A stretch of 64,000 nt of DNA from Molossus alvarezi (Eukaryota > Chordata > Mammalia > Chiroptera > Molossidae), in NCBI GenBank assembly GCA_037176705.1, contig CM073896.1, positions 24,998,708 to 25,062,707 of the forward strand. The letters run 5' to 3'. Both the position numbers and the translations under genes were made by a program. Below are positions 1 to 11,095 of the stretch, one piece after another (position 1 is the stretch's first letter; every line of letters begins with the position of its first letter). The notes beneath the pieces were generated by a model that had not been told where the DNA came from, searched no databases, and was given only the letters and a program-made list of their open reading frames with translations.

Positions 1-3000
1 GTCTTTTTCTGCTTGGTTTATTTCACTTAGGATAATACTTTCCAGGTCCCTCCATGTCGTCCCAAAGGATAGGAGATGTTTCTTTCTTACTGCTGCATAG
101 TACTCCATTGTGTATATGTACCACAGCTTTTTTATCCATTCGTCTACTGGTGGACACTTGGGCTGTTTCCAGATCTTAGCTATTGTAAATAGTGCTGCTA
201 TGAACATGGGGGTACATATATTCTTCCTGATTGGTGTTTCAGGCTTCTTAGGGTATATTCCCAGCAGTGGGATCACTGGGTCAAATGGAAGGTCAATTTT
301 TAATTTCTTGAGGTAGCACCATATTGTTTTCCATAGCGGCTGCACCAGTCTGCATTCCCACCAGCAGTGTACTAGAGTCCCCTTTTCTCCACACCCTCGC
401 CAACACTTGTTGTTTGATGATTTGTTGATGGCGGCCATTCTGACAGGTGTGAGGTGATACCTCATTGTTGTTTTAATTTGCATCTCTCTGATGATTAGTG
501 ATGTTGAGCATTTCTTCATATGTCTCTTAGCCATTTGTATGTCCTGGTTGGAGAGGTGTCTATTTAGTTCCTCTGCCCATTTTTTAATTGGGTTCTTTGT
601 CTTCCTTTTGTTGAGTTGTATGAGCACTCTATATATATTGGAAATTAACCCCTTATCTGATATATCATTGGCAATGATGTTCTCCCATACAGTGGATTGC
701 CTTTCTATTTTGATGATTGTTTCTTTTGCTGTGAAGAAGCTTTTTAGTTTGATGTAGTCCCATGTGTTCATTTTTTCCTTTGTTTCTGTTGCCTTAGGTG
801 ATGTATCAGTGAAAATTCTGCTCCGTATGATGTCCGAAATTTTGTTGCCTACATTTTCTTCTAGAATTTTTATGGATTCACGGGTCACATTTATGTCTTT
901 TATCCATTTTGAGTTTATTCTTGTGTATGGTGTAAGTTGATGGTCTAGTTTCATTTTTTTGCATGTAGCTGTCCAATTTTCCCAACACCATTTATTAAAG
1001 AGGCTGTCTTTACTCCACTGTAGGCTCTTGCCACCTTTGTCAAATGTTAATTGAGCGTATTGCCTTGGGTCCATTTCTGGGTTTTCAGTTCTGTTCCACT
1101 GGTCTATATGCCTGTTCTTGTGCCAGTACCAGGCTGTTTTGGTTACAGTCGCTTTGTAGTATAACCTGATATCTGGTATTGTGATCCCACCTACTTTGTT
1201 CTTCTTTTTCAAGATTCCTGTGGCTATTTGGGTTCTTTTTTGGTACCACATGAACTTTTGAAGTATTTGTTCTAGTTCTCTTAAGTAACTCGTTGGTATT
1301 TTGATGGGGATTGCATTGAATCTATAGATTGCTTTGGGTAGTATGGACATTTTAATGATGTTAATTCTTCCAATCCATGAACAGGGTATGTGCTTCCACT
1401 TTTTTATATCTTCCGCTACTTCTTTTTTCAATGACCTGTAGTTTTCTGCAAATAGGTCCTTTACTTCTTTGGTTAAGTTTATCCCTAGGTATCTTAATTT
1501 TTTTGGCGCGATGGTAAATGGGATTGTTTTTTCAGTTTCTCTTTCTGTGAGTTCATCATTGGTGTACAAGAATGTCGTCGATTTCTTGACGTTAATTTTG
1601 TATCCTGCTACTTTGCCAAATTCATTTATTAAGTCTAGTAGATTTTTGATGGAGTCTTTAGGGTTTTCTATATATAATATCATGTCATCTACAAATAATG
1701 ACAGTTTCACTTCCTCCTTTCCAATTTGGATCCCTTTTATTTTTTCTTCATGTCTGATTGCTGTGGCTAAGGCTTCCAGTACAATGTTAAATAAGAGTGG
1801 CGAAAGTGGACATCCCTGTCTTGTTCCTGTTCTTAATGGAAATATTTTAGTTTCTGTCCATTGAGTATGATGTTGGCTGTAGGTCTTTCATATATGGCCT
1901 TTATTATGTCGAGATATGATCCCTCTATTCCCACATTGCTGAGCGTTTTTATCAGAAATGGATGCTGGATTTTGTCAAATGCTTTTTCAGCATCTATTGA
2001 TATGATCATGTGGTTTTTATTCTTCATTTTGTTTATGTGGTGTATCACATTTATTGATTTGTGAATATTGTACCAGTCTTGCATCCCTGGAATGAATCCC
2101 ACTTGGTCATGGTGAATAATTTTTTTGAGGTATTTCTGGATCCGATTTGCTAATATTTTGTTCAGGATTTTGGTGTCTATGTTCATCAGGCATATTGGCC
2201 TGTAGTTTACTTTCTTCGTAGTGTCTTTTTCTGGTTTTGGAATTAGAATTATGCTGGCCTCATAGAACATGTTTGGAAGTATTCCTTCTTCTTGAATTTT
2301 TTGAGATAGTATGAGGAGAATGGGTGTTAGTTCTTTTTTGAATGTTCGGTAAAACTCCCCCGTGAAGCCATCTGGGCCTGGGCTTTTGTTTGCTGGGAGA
2401 GTCTTGATTACCTCTTCAATTTCCTTAGTTGTTATTAATCTGTTCAAGTTTTCTATCTCTTCCCGGTCCAGTTTTGGGAGACTGTGTTTTTCTAAAAATT
2501 TGTCCATTTTGCTTAGATTGTCGAATTTGTTGCCATATAGTTGTTCATAGTAGTTGTTAATGATCTTTTGTATTTCCGTGGTGTTGGTTGTTACTTCTCC
2601 TCTTTCATTTCTGATTTTGTGTATTTGGGTTCTCTCTCTTTGTTTCTTGGTGAGTCTAGCTAAGGGTCCATCAATCTTGTTTATCTTTTCGAAAAACAAG
2701 CTCTTTGTTTCATTGATCCTTTGAATTGTTTTTTTGGTCTCTATGTCATTTATTTCTGCTCTGAGCTTTACTGTTTCCTTCCTTCTACTTGCTCTGGGGT
2801 TTTCTTTTTGTTTGCTTTCTAATTCCTTAAGTTGTGAGGTTAGACAGTCAATTAGAAATTTTTCTTGTTTTTTGAGGTAGGTCTGTAGTGCTATGAACTT
2901 CTCTCTCAGAACTGCTTTCGCTGCATCCCATAGATTTTGTGTTGTTGTGTGTTCATTTTCATTGGTTTCCAGGAAGTTTTTAATTTCTTCCTTGATCTCC

Positions 3001-3759
3001 TCGGTGACACATTCATTGTTTAATAACATGTTATTTAGCCTCCATGTGTTGAAATGTCTTTGCATGTTCTTGTTGCAATTGATTTCTAGTTTCATGCCAT
3101 TGTGATCTGAGAAAATGCTTGATATGATTTCAATCTTCTTGAACTTGTAGAGATTTAGTCTGTGTCCTATCATGTGGTCTATCTTTGAGAATGTCCCATG
3201 TGCACTTGAGAAGAATGTGTATTCTGTAGTTTTGGGGTATAATTCTCTATAGATATCTATTAAATTCATTTGGTCTGGTGCTTCATTTAGAGTCTCTGTT
3301 TTCTTGCTAATTTTTTGCCTAGAGGATCTATCCAGTGCTGTCAATGGGGTGTTGAAGTCCCCTGCTATGATTGTATTGTTGTCGATTTCTCCTTGGAAGT
3401 ACTCCAGAAGATTTCTAATATATTTTGGTGCTCCTATATCTTCCTGTTGGATAGATCCTTTCAATATTATGTGTTGGCCTTTTTTGTCTCTAGTTATGGT
3501 CTTCATTTTGAAATCTATTTCATCAGATATGAGAATTGCTACCCCAGCTTTTTTTTGCTTTCCATTTGCTTGGAAATTTTTTTTTCCATCCCTTCACTTT
3601 CAACCTATGTGAGTCTTTTGTTGAGAGGTGGGTCTCTTGTAAACAACATATAGATGAGTCATGCTTTCTTATCCAATCAGCTACTCTGTGTCTTTTTATG
3701 GGAGCATTCAATCCGTTTACATTTAAGGTGATTATTGATATGTACTTATTTATTGCCAT
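1..3759 (-). pseudogene. L1 ORF2p (endonuclease / reverse transcriptase), frameshifted
   Basis: ORF2p nicks target DNA and copies L1 RNA by target-primed reverse transcription. From the ATG at 3759 the endonuclease shows Asn13 (TLNVNGLN) and Glu42 (CCLQETHL), and later the SDH motif ([10 protein letters not shown]). The frame breaks at a nine-T run (plus strand 3577-3585), where the length is one base off. The next open stretch (to 1833) runs through the linker into reverse transcriptase ([11 protein letters not shown], then [12 protein letters not shown]). A second one-base shift lies near 1841-1852, just before the [17 protein letters not shown] motif. The active-site motif reads LSLFVDDM at 1704-1681, with Val where L1s usually have Ala. 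The C-terminal part continues to base 1, which is only about ten codons short of the normal end. Confidence 0.93.
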
Positions 3760-3804
3760 TTTTGTTTAGTGTGGTTCTATTTTTCTTCCCATTTCTCCTG
3801 CTAA

Positions 3805-4686
3805 TTACAGCAGTCCTTTTAACATTTCTTGCAGTGCTGGTTTGGTGCTAGTGTATTCCCTTAGCCTTTTTTTGTCTGGGAAGCTCTTTATTTGACGTTC
3901 TATTTTGAATGATAGCCTTGCTGGGTAGAGTAGTCTTGGATTCAGATTCTTGTTTTTCATGACTTTGATTACTTCATGCCATTCCCTTCTGGCCTGCAGT
4001 GTTTCTTGTGAGAAGTCAGCTGAGAGCCTTATGAGGTTTCCTTTGTAGGTAACCTGTTGCTTATCTCTTGCTGCTTTTAGGATTCTCTCTTTGTCTTTAA
4101 TTTGTGGCATTTTAATTACTATGTGTCTTGGTGTGAGCCTGCTTGGGTTCTTCTTATTTGGGACTCTCTGTGCTTCTTGATCTTGAATGCCTTCTTCCTT
4201 CACCAAATTAGGGAAGTTTTCTGTCAGTATTTTTTTGAATATATTCTCTATCCCTTGCTCATTTTCTTCTTCTTCATGGACTCCTATGATGCGAATATCA
4301 TTACGTTTCCAGTTGTCCCACAATTCTCTTAAGCTGTCTTTCTGTTTTTTAATAGTTTTTTCCTTTTGTTTTTCTGATTGGTTGATTTTTTCTACCCTGT
4401 CTTCTAATTCACTGATCCGGTCCTCAGCTTCCTCTACTCTGCTTTTTAAACCTTCCATTGTGTTTTTCATTTCTGATATGTCATTTTTTATCTCTTCTTG
4501 ATGGTTTTTAATTTCCAATTGGCTTATTTTCAGTGTCTCTATGTCCTTACTCATGCTGTTCAGCTTCCTCAAGATCATGGATCTTAATTCTAGCTCTGTT
4601 TACATGCCTAATTGCTCCACATTGATCTCATCTTCAGTGGAGGTCTCTTGCTCTTTCATTTGGCTTCTGTTTCTGTGTTTCATCAT
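3805..4686 (-). pseudogene. L1 ORF1p (RNA-binding chaperone), broken by an early stop
   Basis: ORF1p is the trimeric RNA-binding protein that packages L1 RNA into the retrotransposition particle. Starting at the double ATG at 4686, the frame runs 293 codons to a stop at 3805, a normal size for mammalian ORF1p. An in-frame TAA at 4602-4600 (codon 29) interrupts it, and an open frame resumes at the ATG at 4578 (257 residues). The N-terminal half is a Lys/Glu-rich coiled coil (EEAEDRISELEDRVEKI). The RRM follows from about residue 129 (NDIRIIGVHE). The C-terminal domain contains RLSADFSQETLQARREWHEV and LLYPARLSF. The rest is well kept, so the TAA may be the main lesion. The neighbouring ORF2 is broken too. 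Confidence 0.92.
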
Positions 4687-5512
4687 TTTGGCTATCACTG
4701 TGGGCTTTGGAGCCTGTCAAGTTCTCCCTGTGGGTGTTGGTGTTCTGCTGTGTGGCTCCCTCTCTTGGGTTTAGATGAGCGAGGGAGGACCCACGTTAAA
4801 CACCACTGTCAAGTCTTACTTTTCTGGTTAAAGTTGCCAGCCCAGGAAAGGTACTGTTATCCTCTAGATTTTTGCCTGGATGCTAGCAGTCGAGGTTACT
4901 TGATGAGTTTTGGGTTGTCAGTTGATTGAAAAACTCCCTCAGGTGCTCAGCAAAAGGGGATTTCATGAGGGTGGGGCAGATGCTGTTTCAATTAGCTTCA
5001 ATTAGCACTTCAATGGCCCACAGGGTGGGGTTGGATCACTGAGCCAGAGGCTGCTGCCTCTCCTCAGTGCCCTGGGAAGGAGCAATATGTCCACTGTCCT
5101 GCGTGACTGCACTCAGTAAAAGCTCTGAGTGCCCTCCAAATCCCGAGTGTCCCCATACAGTTCCAGTCCAGTCTGCCCTCCCTCTGCCAGAGCCCAAGGT
5201 GAGTGGCTGTGGCTGTTTTAGCCTCTGTCCCGGCTCTGAGCTGTGGACCTGCCTGGGAGTGTGACCCGAGGGCGCTGCTCCCAGCTAAGGCTGCTGCCGA
5301 GCTGCCAATCGTGGGCTCCCAGCCCCCGTCTTGTGCCTTCGCAAGCCTACCAGGATCAAGTCAGTGTTGCTGGTTGTATGGTCCTCGCAAGCTGCTTTTC
5401 TGTTGGTTTTTCCCGTCGATTTGTCTGTGTTATAGTTATAATTCCAGTTTGGTTCTTGGAGACGGTCTGTGTAGCTCTGTTCACTCCGCCGCCATTTTTC
5501 CGAAATCTATGT
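4687..5512 (-). promoter_or_regulatory. L1 5'UTR / internal promoter region
   Basis: This GC-rich stretch precedes L1 ORF1 on the minus strand. In L1s the 5'UTR holds an internal RNA polymerase II promoter, which lets a new copy carry its own promoter. The outermost part has an ATGGCGGCGG motif near 5490, in the place of the YY1 site that positions transcription start in human L1. No tandem monomers are obvious here, unlike the older L1 at 19740-22960. Promoter function is inferred from the family. Plus-strand open frames across 5067-5551 are antisense readings of this UTR. Confidence 0.65.
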
Positions 5513-6364
5513 TATGAAAAATTTGACAGGTGTAGGTTTTTCTCCTTTTGAATTATATCTGGACCAGATAATATGTCCAATGTAAGTGGGACCTGGCAGG
5601 GGACAGCAAAAACGGTACCGGCTGTGAAGTTCTCAGCCTACCGTCTATGACTCTGGTGTTGGAGGTTTACTCATTTCTCTAAGAATCAGATTCTTTATGT
5701 ATAAAAATAACACTGGGACGACTATGATCATTATTAATAATGTACATAAGTATTTATTCCAGTGTTTTACACATATTAGTGATAAGTAATAATATTATTG
5801 TCATGTAGAAAGAAACAGATTCAGATGATTAAAAATAATAGTGGCGTGATCACATTGTAAGGTATAAAAATGTCAAATCACTATAATGTACACTTAAGAC
5901 ATAGCCCTACTTGTCAAGGGACAATGAAAATAATAGCATTTACTAGAAAGTGTATGACAAGTCATTCATTTTTTCTTAAACTTCAGTTTTTCCTTCTACG
6001 CAATGAAATTGTTAGAATATTCTAACATCCCATCCACCTCTAATTTTCTTACTTTTATGAAAACCAGCTGAATATGTGTCTGTATCAGAAATAACTTTCA
6101 CTTTAGCTCAGAGTTTGGGCCAATTGAGTCAATTTGGTCAGAGACCAAGAAGGTATATTCTTCACATAGATTAAAATAGGTGAAATGACACCAGGAATCA
6201 TTGTTATCTAACTAAATGTGCTTTTAAAAATTAATTTGTTAGATATGTCTTAATCCAGTTTTTCTAGTATAGCCATAGAAAAATAATACTATTTCTTCAT
6301 TGTGCCACCTTCTAAAAATATATTTTCAGCATCTAGCATATTTTACCATGTAACTAGGGAATGT
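5513..6364. other. 5' flank of the L1; no gene seen
   Basis: AT-rich sequence without a recognised repeat or convincing exon. It would hold the pre-insertion flank of the L1 at 1-5512. The target-site duplication cannot be tested because the other flank is off the window. Confidence 0.5.
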
Positions 6365-6414
6365 TCATTTGACAAAATATAATGGGTATAGTATTCGGTA
6401 TGTTTGATTTTTAC

Positions 6415-6592
6415 CATCATCCCTTATTCTGTCTTGGTCAACATACTCTAGGTATTTATTTAGTGTGACACCCTCAGGGAAAATAAAATGAGCCTCATTT
6501 AATACTTCGATGTATAGAGGAGGTGAGTAGCAACCTTGTGAAGCCAACTTCACAGTGTAGTGTTTCTCATCTGGAAGGACTTCAATCAATGT
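6415..6592 (-). CDS. Possible single coding exon, product not recognised
   Basis: On the minus strand a pyrimidine-rich acceptor (TTTTGCTTCTGTTAG) ends at 6593. The frame opens at the next base, with the TAG of the acceptor itself lying in frame just upstream. It has no internal ATG start. It reads TLIEVLPDEKHYTVKLASQG, then residues such as YSPPLYIEVLNEAHFIFPEG and YLEYVDQDRIRDD. A usable donor (ATG|GTAAAA) closes a 178-base exon at 6415, and without splicing the frame runs on to a stop at 6365. Composition looks protein-like and is unlike the surrounding AT-rich DNA. I do not recognise the protein. It could be an exon of a large gene, a decayed exon or chance. No partner exon was found nearby. 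Confidence 0.35.
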
Positions 6593-7139
6593 CTAACAGA
6601 AGCAAAACAATAAATACTTATTTTGTAATTAATTTGGTTACTAAATTTATTAATACAAGGTGACACAATATTAGATAATCTGAAGTACCCTTAGCAGGAA
6701 GTGACTGTGGCAGAAAAGTTTCTTAATTTATTTTATGTATGTATTCCTTTATGTATTTATAACTGCACTTTATTTCAAAATAGACACTGCCAGTCATTTT
6801 CTTTATTAAATGAATGGTTTAAATGGGTATAACTTAAATAATAAGTGTAAAGTGAACCTATGTTTGATGAAGGAAATTTGTGGGGGGAAATTAAGGAATC
6901 AGTAAGTGAGAACTTATTATTGTAAGCTCTACTGTTTTATTTCTTGACTTAAAGAAATGAACAAAATATTTCTAAAAGTGTTTTTGTTTGAAGAAAGGTG
7001 GTTATTTTAGGTGCTTGCTACATTATTAAGAAAACCTGAACTAAACTGACATATTTCAAATTATCAATGTAATGGGTGTCTAGACTTTTGAGTTAAATAG
7101 ACCTACAATGCTGAAAAGGAAACGTGGAGAGTCTTGGTC
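6593..7139. other. AT-rich sequence; nothing recognised
   Basis: No open frame of note, repeat family or regulatory signal was recognised in this stretch. Confidence 0.4.
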
Positions 7140-7945
7140 AAACCCATGGGGTAACTATCTCTGTTCTTTTTTTTAATTGCAGCCATCTCTTTGGGAGTTC
7201 TCCCCCTTCCTCCAACCTCGGTGTTCTGATTATTATGCCCTCTGCACAGCTGTTTTCTTGGAACACTAATTTACTGATCTTGTGAATTCCTTTGACCTCT
7301 TAATTCAGTACTAATATTAATCCTTTTTTTTTCTTGTATCTGATGTCATTTTTTTTTTTTTCCTGGTTTGCTTTCTTGATTTGGCGACTCTTTTCCACAG
7401 TTTCCTGAGACATAGCAGTTTGAGGTCAAATGTTGAGCTTGCCCTAATACACCATTGCTGTTCTCGCCGGGGATAGAGTTCTGGGTTAAATATCATTTTC
7501 ATATAATTTTAATGACATTGCTCCATTGATTTCTAACTTCCAGAGTTGCAGTTGGAAAGACTGATTGCATTCTAATACCCAGTCTTATATATGTAATGGG
7601 ATTATTTTTCTTTCTGGAAATTTTGATTGTCTCTTTATTCTTAGTGTCCTGAAATATCAATAAAATATTGCTTACTGTGAGTATATTTTTGTTTTTATTC
7701 ATTTTATTGTCAGTGGGCCATTTCAATCTGGGAACTAATGTGTTTTAGTTTTAGTAAAGTCTCGTGTTATTCCTTTATCTACATTTTCTGTGATCTTTCA
7801 TTCAAGGCTACTGATTGGTCTGATGTTAACCTTCCTAGATACATATTCTTTTGTTTATCCATAAATCTATTTGGTATTCCTCTCTTCACCTTTATGTGTT
7901 TCTTGTTTCCGAGTGATTGTCCAAACTGTATCTTCTAACCCTTCT
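7140..7945 (-). mobile_element. Ancient L1/HAL1 ORF1 remnant (antisense)
   Basis: The minus-strand reading near 7560-7490 contains FPTATLEVRNQWSNVIKI followed, after a frame change, by FNPELYPR. These are the hallmarks of the ORF1p C-terminal domain; the younger L1 in this window has FSQETLQARREWHEVIKV and LLYPARLSF at the equivalent place. The frame is broken by stops and indels and no ORF2 follows, so an ORF1-only HAL1 or a fragment of an old L1 is equally possible. The outer limits are approximate. Confidence 0.55.
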
Positions 7946-8879
7946 ATGGAAAAAAAGAAAAAACATTGCTGTTATACATTTAATTTCTTAGATTTTTTTT
8001 CTAAAAAATTGTATAACATCCTGCTCTTGTTTTAGAAACATATAGATATACTCTTATGACTTACCTCACTGAGAACATATATGAAAGTTTTTAATATTTT
8101 TTTACCCCTGACCTGACTCTACCTTTCCCACTCTAGTTGTTTATATTGGTCACTGTTTTACATGTAAGAACTATTTCTCAAAGGTTTGAGGATTCAGATT
8201 CTTAGTTGTGCATTCCCACTCAAGAAGTAAGCACAAAACCCCTAATGGAATGTTCTCAGCATGTAGAGAATTGATGGCCTGGTGGGCCTCATGACTGTGT
8301 GATCACATGGACATTTTCTACTACACTGGGAAGACACCTGACATTTTCTTTCTCCTAAGTAGTTTAATTTTATTGGAAATAAATTGTGGTAGATCTTAAC
8401 TAAAAAGTATCATAAGGTTGACTGTCAGCTTCCTGAAAGCCAGGAATAGGAAAGAAATTCAAAATTCAGTGTACAGAGTTTATTTTCTTTCTTCTTTTTG
8501 TTAATTGTTAATCCTTACCCGAGAATATTTTTCCATTGATTTTTATATAGAATGGATAGACTCATTGTTATCTATTATTCCTTGGTTTATATTTGTATTT
8601 ATCGTTATTATTATTAATATAGGATTTCAAAAACAAGCACAGATAATTGAGAGTGTTGAATCAGCCATGTTTAATTCAAGCCTTCATTCTATAAAATTTT
8701 AAAGGAAAAAGAAGGAATTACAATATTTGCATTGCATAAAGTTAGACATCTAAATTCAGATTGTGCTTTTAGTGGGGGAGTCGGGAATGACTTGCTTTAT
8801 GAGAGTCTCTTTTTCTGTTCCTCAATATTAATTTTTATATCTTAATTATTTTTTTTTGCTATTGTTTATCAGTTGTAGG
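7946..8879. other. AT-rich sequence; no gene seen
   Basis: No recognisable coding, RNA or mobile-element signal. A 65-codon open frame at 8505-8702 is AT-driven and shows no domain. Confidence 0.4.
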
Positions 8880-9099
8880 ATTGAGGTTTCCATTCCGTTG
8901 CTGTTCATCAAGTCAGGGCCAACTTTGACATTTGAAGACCTCTCTCTTGTCCTTGCCCATGGTCCCTACATCTCGGATCCAGCAACATTACAAGTGCAAT
9001 GAACTCTCCTCACACTTAGACTCTCCCTGACTTAACTTATTGGTACATCTCTCCTGTTTTCTTCTTCTGCCTCTCCTCTGATGGATTCTTATGGCTTTT
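8880..9099. repeat. Unassigned sequence, possibly an old interspersed repeat
   Basis: Moderately GC-richer than its surroundings and stylistically like an old interspersed repeat, but I cannot name a family. It forms the pre-existing target into which the twin-primed L1 at 9116 inserted. Confidence 0.25.
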
Positions 9100-9115
9100 A
9101 AAGCTTCATGTAGTT
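9100..9115. repeat. Target-site duplication, left copy
   Basis: AAAGCTTCATGTAGTT here matches AAAGCTCATGTAGTT at 10004-10018 with one base deleted. The two copies bound the 5'-inverted L1 between them. Confidence 0.8.
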
Positions 9116-10003
9116 CTTAACTTTTTCTGTCTGACTTTTTTCTCTTAGCTTAATATTCTCAACTTTTATCCTTGTTGTTGCAAATGGTAGTATTTCATTT
9201 TTTCTTATAGTTGAGTAGTGTTCCATTGTATATCACACCTTCTGTGTCCACTCCTCTATCGCAGGACACTTTGGTCACTTCCATGTCTTGGACAACGTGA
9301 ATAATGCTGCAATGAACATAGGGGTGCATATGTCTTTGCAAATAAATATTTTCAAAATTTCCAAGTAGATACTCAAAAATGGTGTTGCTGGATCATATGG
9401 TAACTCTATTCTTAAATCTTTTAGTAGCCTCCATACTGTTTTTCATAGTGGCTGTACCAGCTTACATTCCCACCAGCAGTGAATGAAGGTTCCTTTTCCC
9501 AACCTTTCCAATACTTGTTATTACTTGTCTTGTTGATAATAGCCATTCTAACAGGTGTGAGATGGTATCTCATTGTACTTTTGATTTGCATTTCCCTAAT
9601 AACTACTGAAGTTGAGCATCTTTTTATTATATCCTTGTGCCATTTGTATGTCTTCTTGGGAGAAGTATCTGTTCAGGTCCTCTGCCCATTTTTAGTTGGA
9701 TTTTTTGTTTATATGATTTAATTTATAGTGAGATATAAAGCTGAAAGCAACAAATGAGCAAACAAAATTCATAGGCATTGACAACAGTATGGTGGTTACC
9801 AGAGGAAAGGGTGGTGGGGGATAGTAACCGGTAAAGGGGGTCAAATATATGGTGACGGAAGATGATTTAACTTTGGTCAGTGAGAACATAATGCAATATG
9901 AAGATCTTATAGAATTGTACACTTGAAACCTATGATTTTTATTAACCAATGTCACCTAATAAATTTAACAAAAACATTTTAAAAATTATTTTTAAATAAT
10001 TAA
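9116..10003 (+). mobile_element. 5'-inverted (twin-primed) truncated L1
   Basis: From 9116 to about 9720 the sequence is the C-terminal ORF2 region of an L1 on the minus strand. From about 9721 to 9970 it is an L1 3'UTR on the plus strand, ending in CACCTAATAAATTTAAC and an A/T-rich tail. The inverted piece lies upstream of the 3' piece in the parental element, and both sit inside one 15-16 base target-site duplication (9100-9115 and 10004-10018). This is the expected product of twin priming, in which two primers start on one L1 RNA. It is therefore one insertion event of about 0.9 kb. Confidence 0.8.
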
Positions 10004-10274
10004 AAAGCTCATGTAGTTACATTGGGTTTACCTAGATAATCCAGGATAAACTACTTATTTTAAGGTAATCAGATTAGTAATCTTAATTCCATCTGCAAAG
10101 TCCCTACAAAATAGCACCCAGATTTATGTTTTATTAAATAACCAGATGATAGAAGTCTTGGGGGAAGGTCAATTTTGAAATTTTGCTTCTAAACAGGTAT
10201 ATAGACACATCTCATCTATACTCATTATAGAAATTTTCAGACCTCCTAAAATAGAACATCTATAGACTAGCTGC

Positions 10275-10525
10275 TCTCACACCTTGGTGTATGTCAGAAA
10301 CACTTGGAAAAATGATTTGGTGCTCAGGGGCCCAGACTCAAAGGAACACAGGGCCTCCTTTCTTTCATATTTTTAACAAGTTCACTGGTGATTCCAGTAT
10401 GCACCAAAGTTTACTCAACTGTTTGCATAATAAAATTACTTGGAGAGTTTTTCAAATCCAAAGCATAAGATGCACCTCAAACCAATTAAATCAGAATCTG
10501 TGGGGGTGGTGATCCATGGTATCAG
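10275..10525. mobile_element. MER5/MER20-like hAT (Charlie) fragments
   Basis: Two adjoining pieces resemble short non-autonomous hAT-Charlie elements. The second reads like 'AATCAGAATCTGTGGGGGTG' with the usual 'AAATTACTTGGAGAGTTTTT' beforehand. The inverted repeats are decayed, so family assignment is by phrase similarity only. Confidence 0.5.
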
Positions 10526-10529
10526 AACC

Positions 10530-11095
10530 TTAAAAAAAATATTTTTATTGAGGTATAATTGACATGCAACATTGTATTAGTTTGAAGTGTAGAACATAAT
10601 GATTTGATATTTATATGTATTGAAAAAGTGTTACCACGATAGTCTAATATCCATCACCATACAGTTACAGAATATTTTTGTTCTGATAAGAATTTTTAAG
10701 ATTTACTCCCTTTGCAACTTTTAAATATACAATACAGTATTATTAACTATAGTTAATGACATACTACATATTACACCCCATGATTTGTTTATTTCATAAC
10801 TGGAATTTTGTACCTTTTGACTCCCTTCACCATTTTGCCCACTCCTCAACCCTCATTTCAGTCAATCACCAATCTTCTCTGTAACTCTGAGTGAACTTGT
10901 TTTTTCAAAAGATTCCATGTATAAGTGAGAGCATAAGGTATTTGTCTTTCTCTGCTGACTTATTTAACTTACCATAGTGTCCTCAAGGTCCATCCCTGTT
11001 GTTGCAAGTGGCGAGATTTTATTCTTTTTCATGGTCAAGTAGTATTCCATCTCGCGTGCGTGCATACACACATACATACACACACCACCTTTTCG
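10530..11095 (-). mobile_element. Old L1M 3' part, outer element (distal half)
   Basis: Antisense L1 3'UTR and ORF2 tail: TTGAGGTATAATTGACATGC near 10547 and ATTATTAACTATAGTTAATG near 10739 are typical of L1MA/L1PB-age 3'UTRs. The element resumes at 12111, so the younger L1 at 11096-12110 has inserted inside it. Confidence 0.75.

Larger units (their letters stand above)
1..5512 (-). mobile_element. Near full-length L1 retrotransposon (3' end off the window)
   Basis: Reading the minus strand from about 5512 downward gives a GC-rich 5'UTR (to about 4690), ORF1 (4686-3805), a 45-base spacer, and ORF2 (3759 to just beyond base 1). This is the standard LINE-1 order. The 5' end carries AAAATGGCGGCGG at 5498-5486, like the YY1-type start of mammalian L1s, so the copy is probably full length at its 5' end. 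The last few ORF2 codons, the 3'UTR, the poly(A) tail and the 3' target-site duplication lie off the window. Both ORFs are broken, so the copy cannot retrotranspose by itself. Good overall agreement with the L1 protein plan suggests a fairly young bat L1. Confidence 0.95.

Noticed and set aside
1469..4929. Plus-strand open frames such as 1469-1864, 3304-3653 and 4187-4501
   Set aside because: They are antisense readings of the L1 ORF1/ORF2 on the minus strand.
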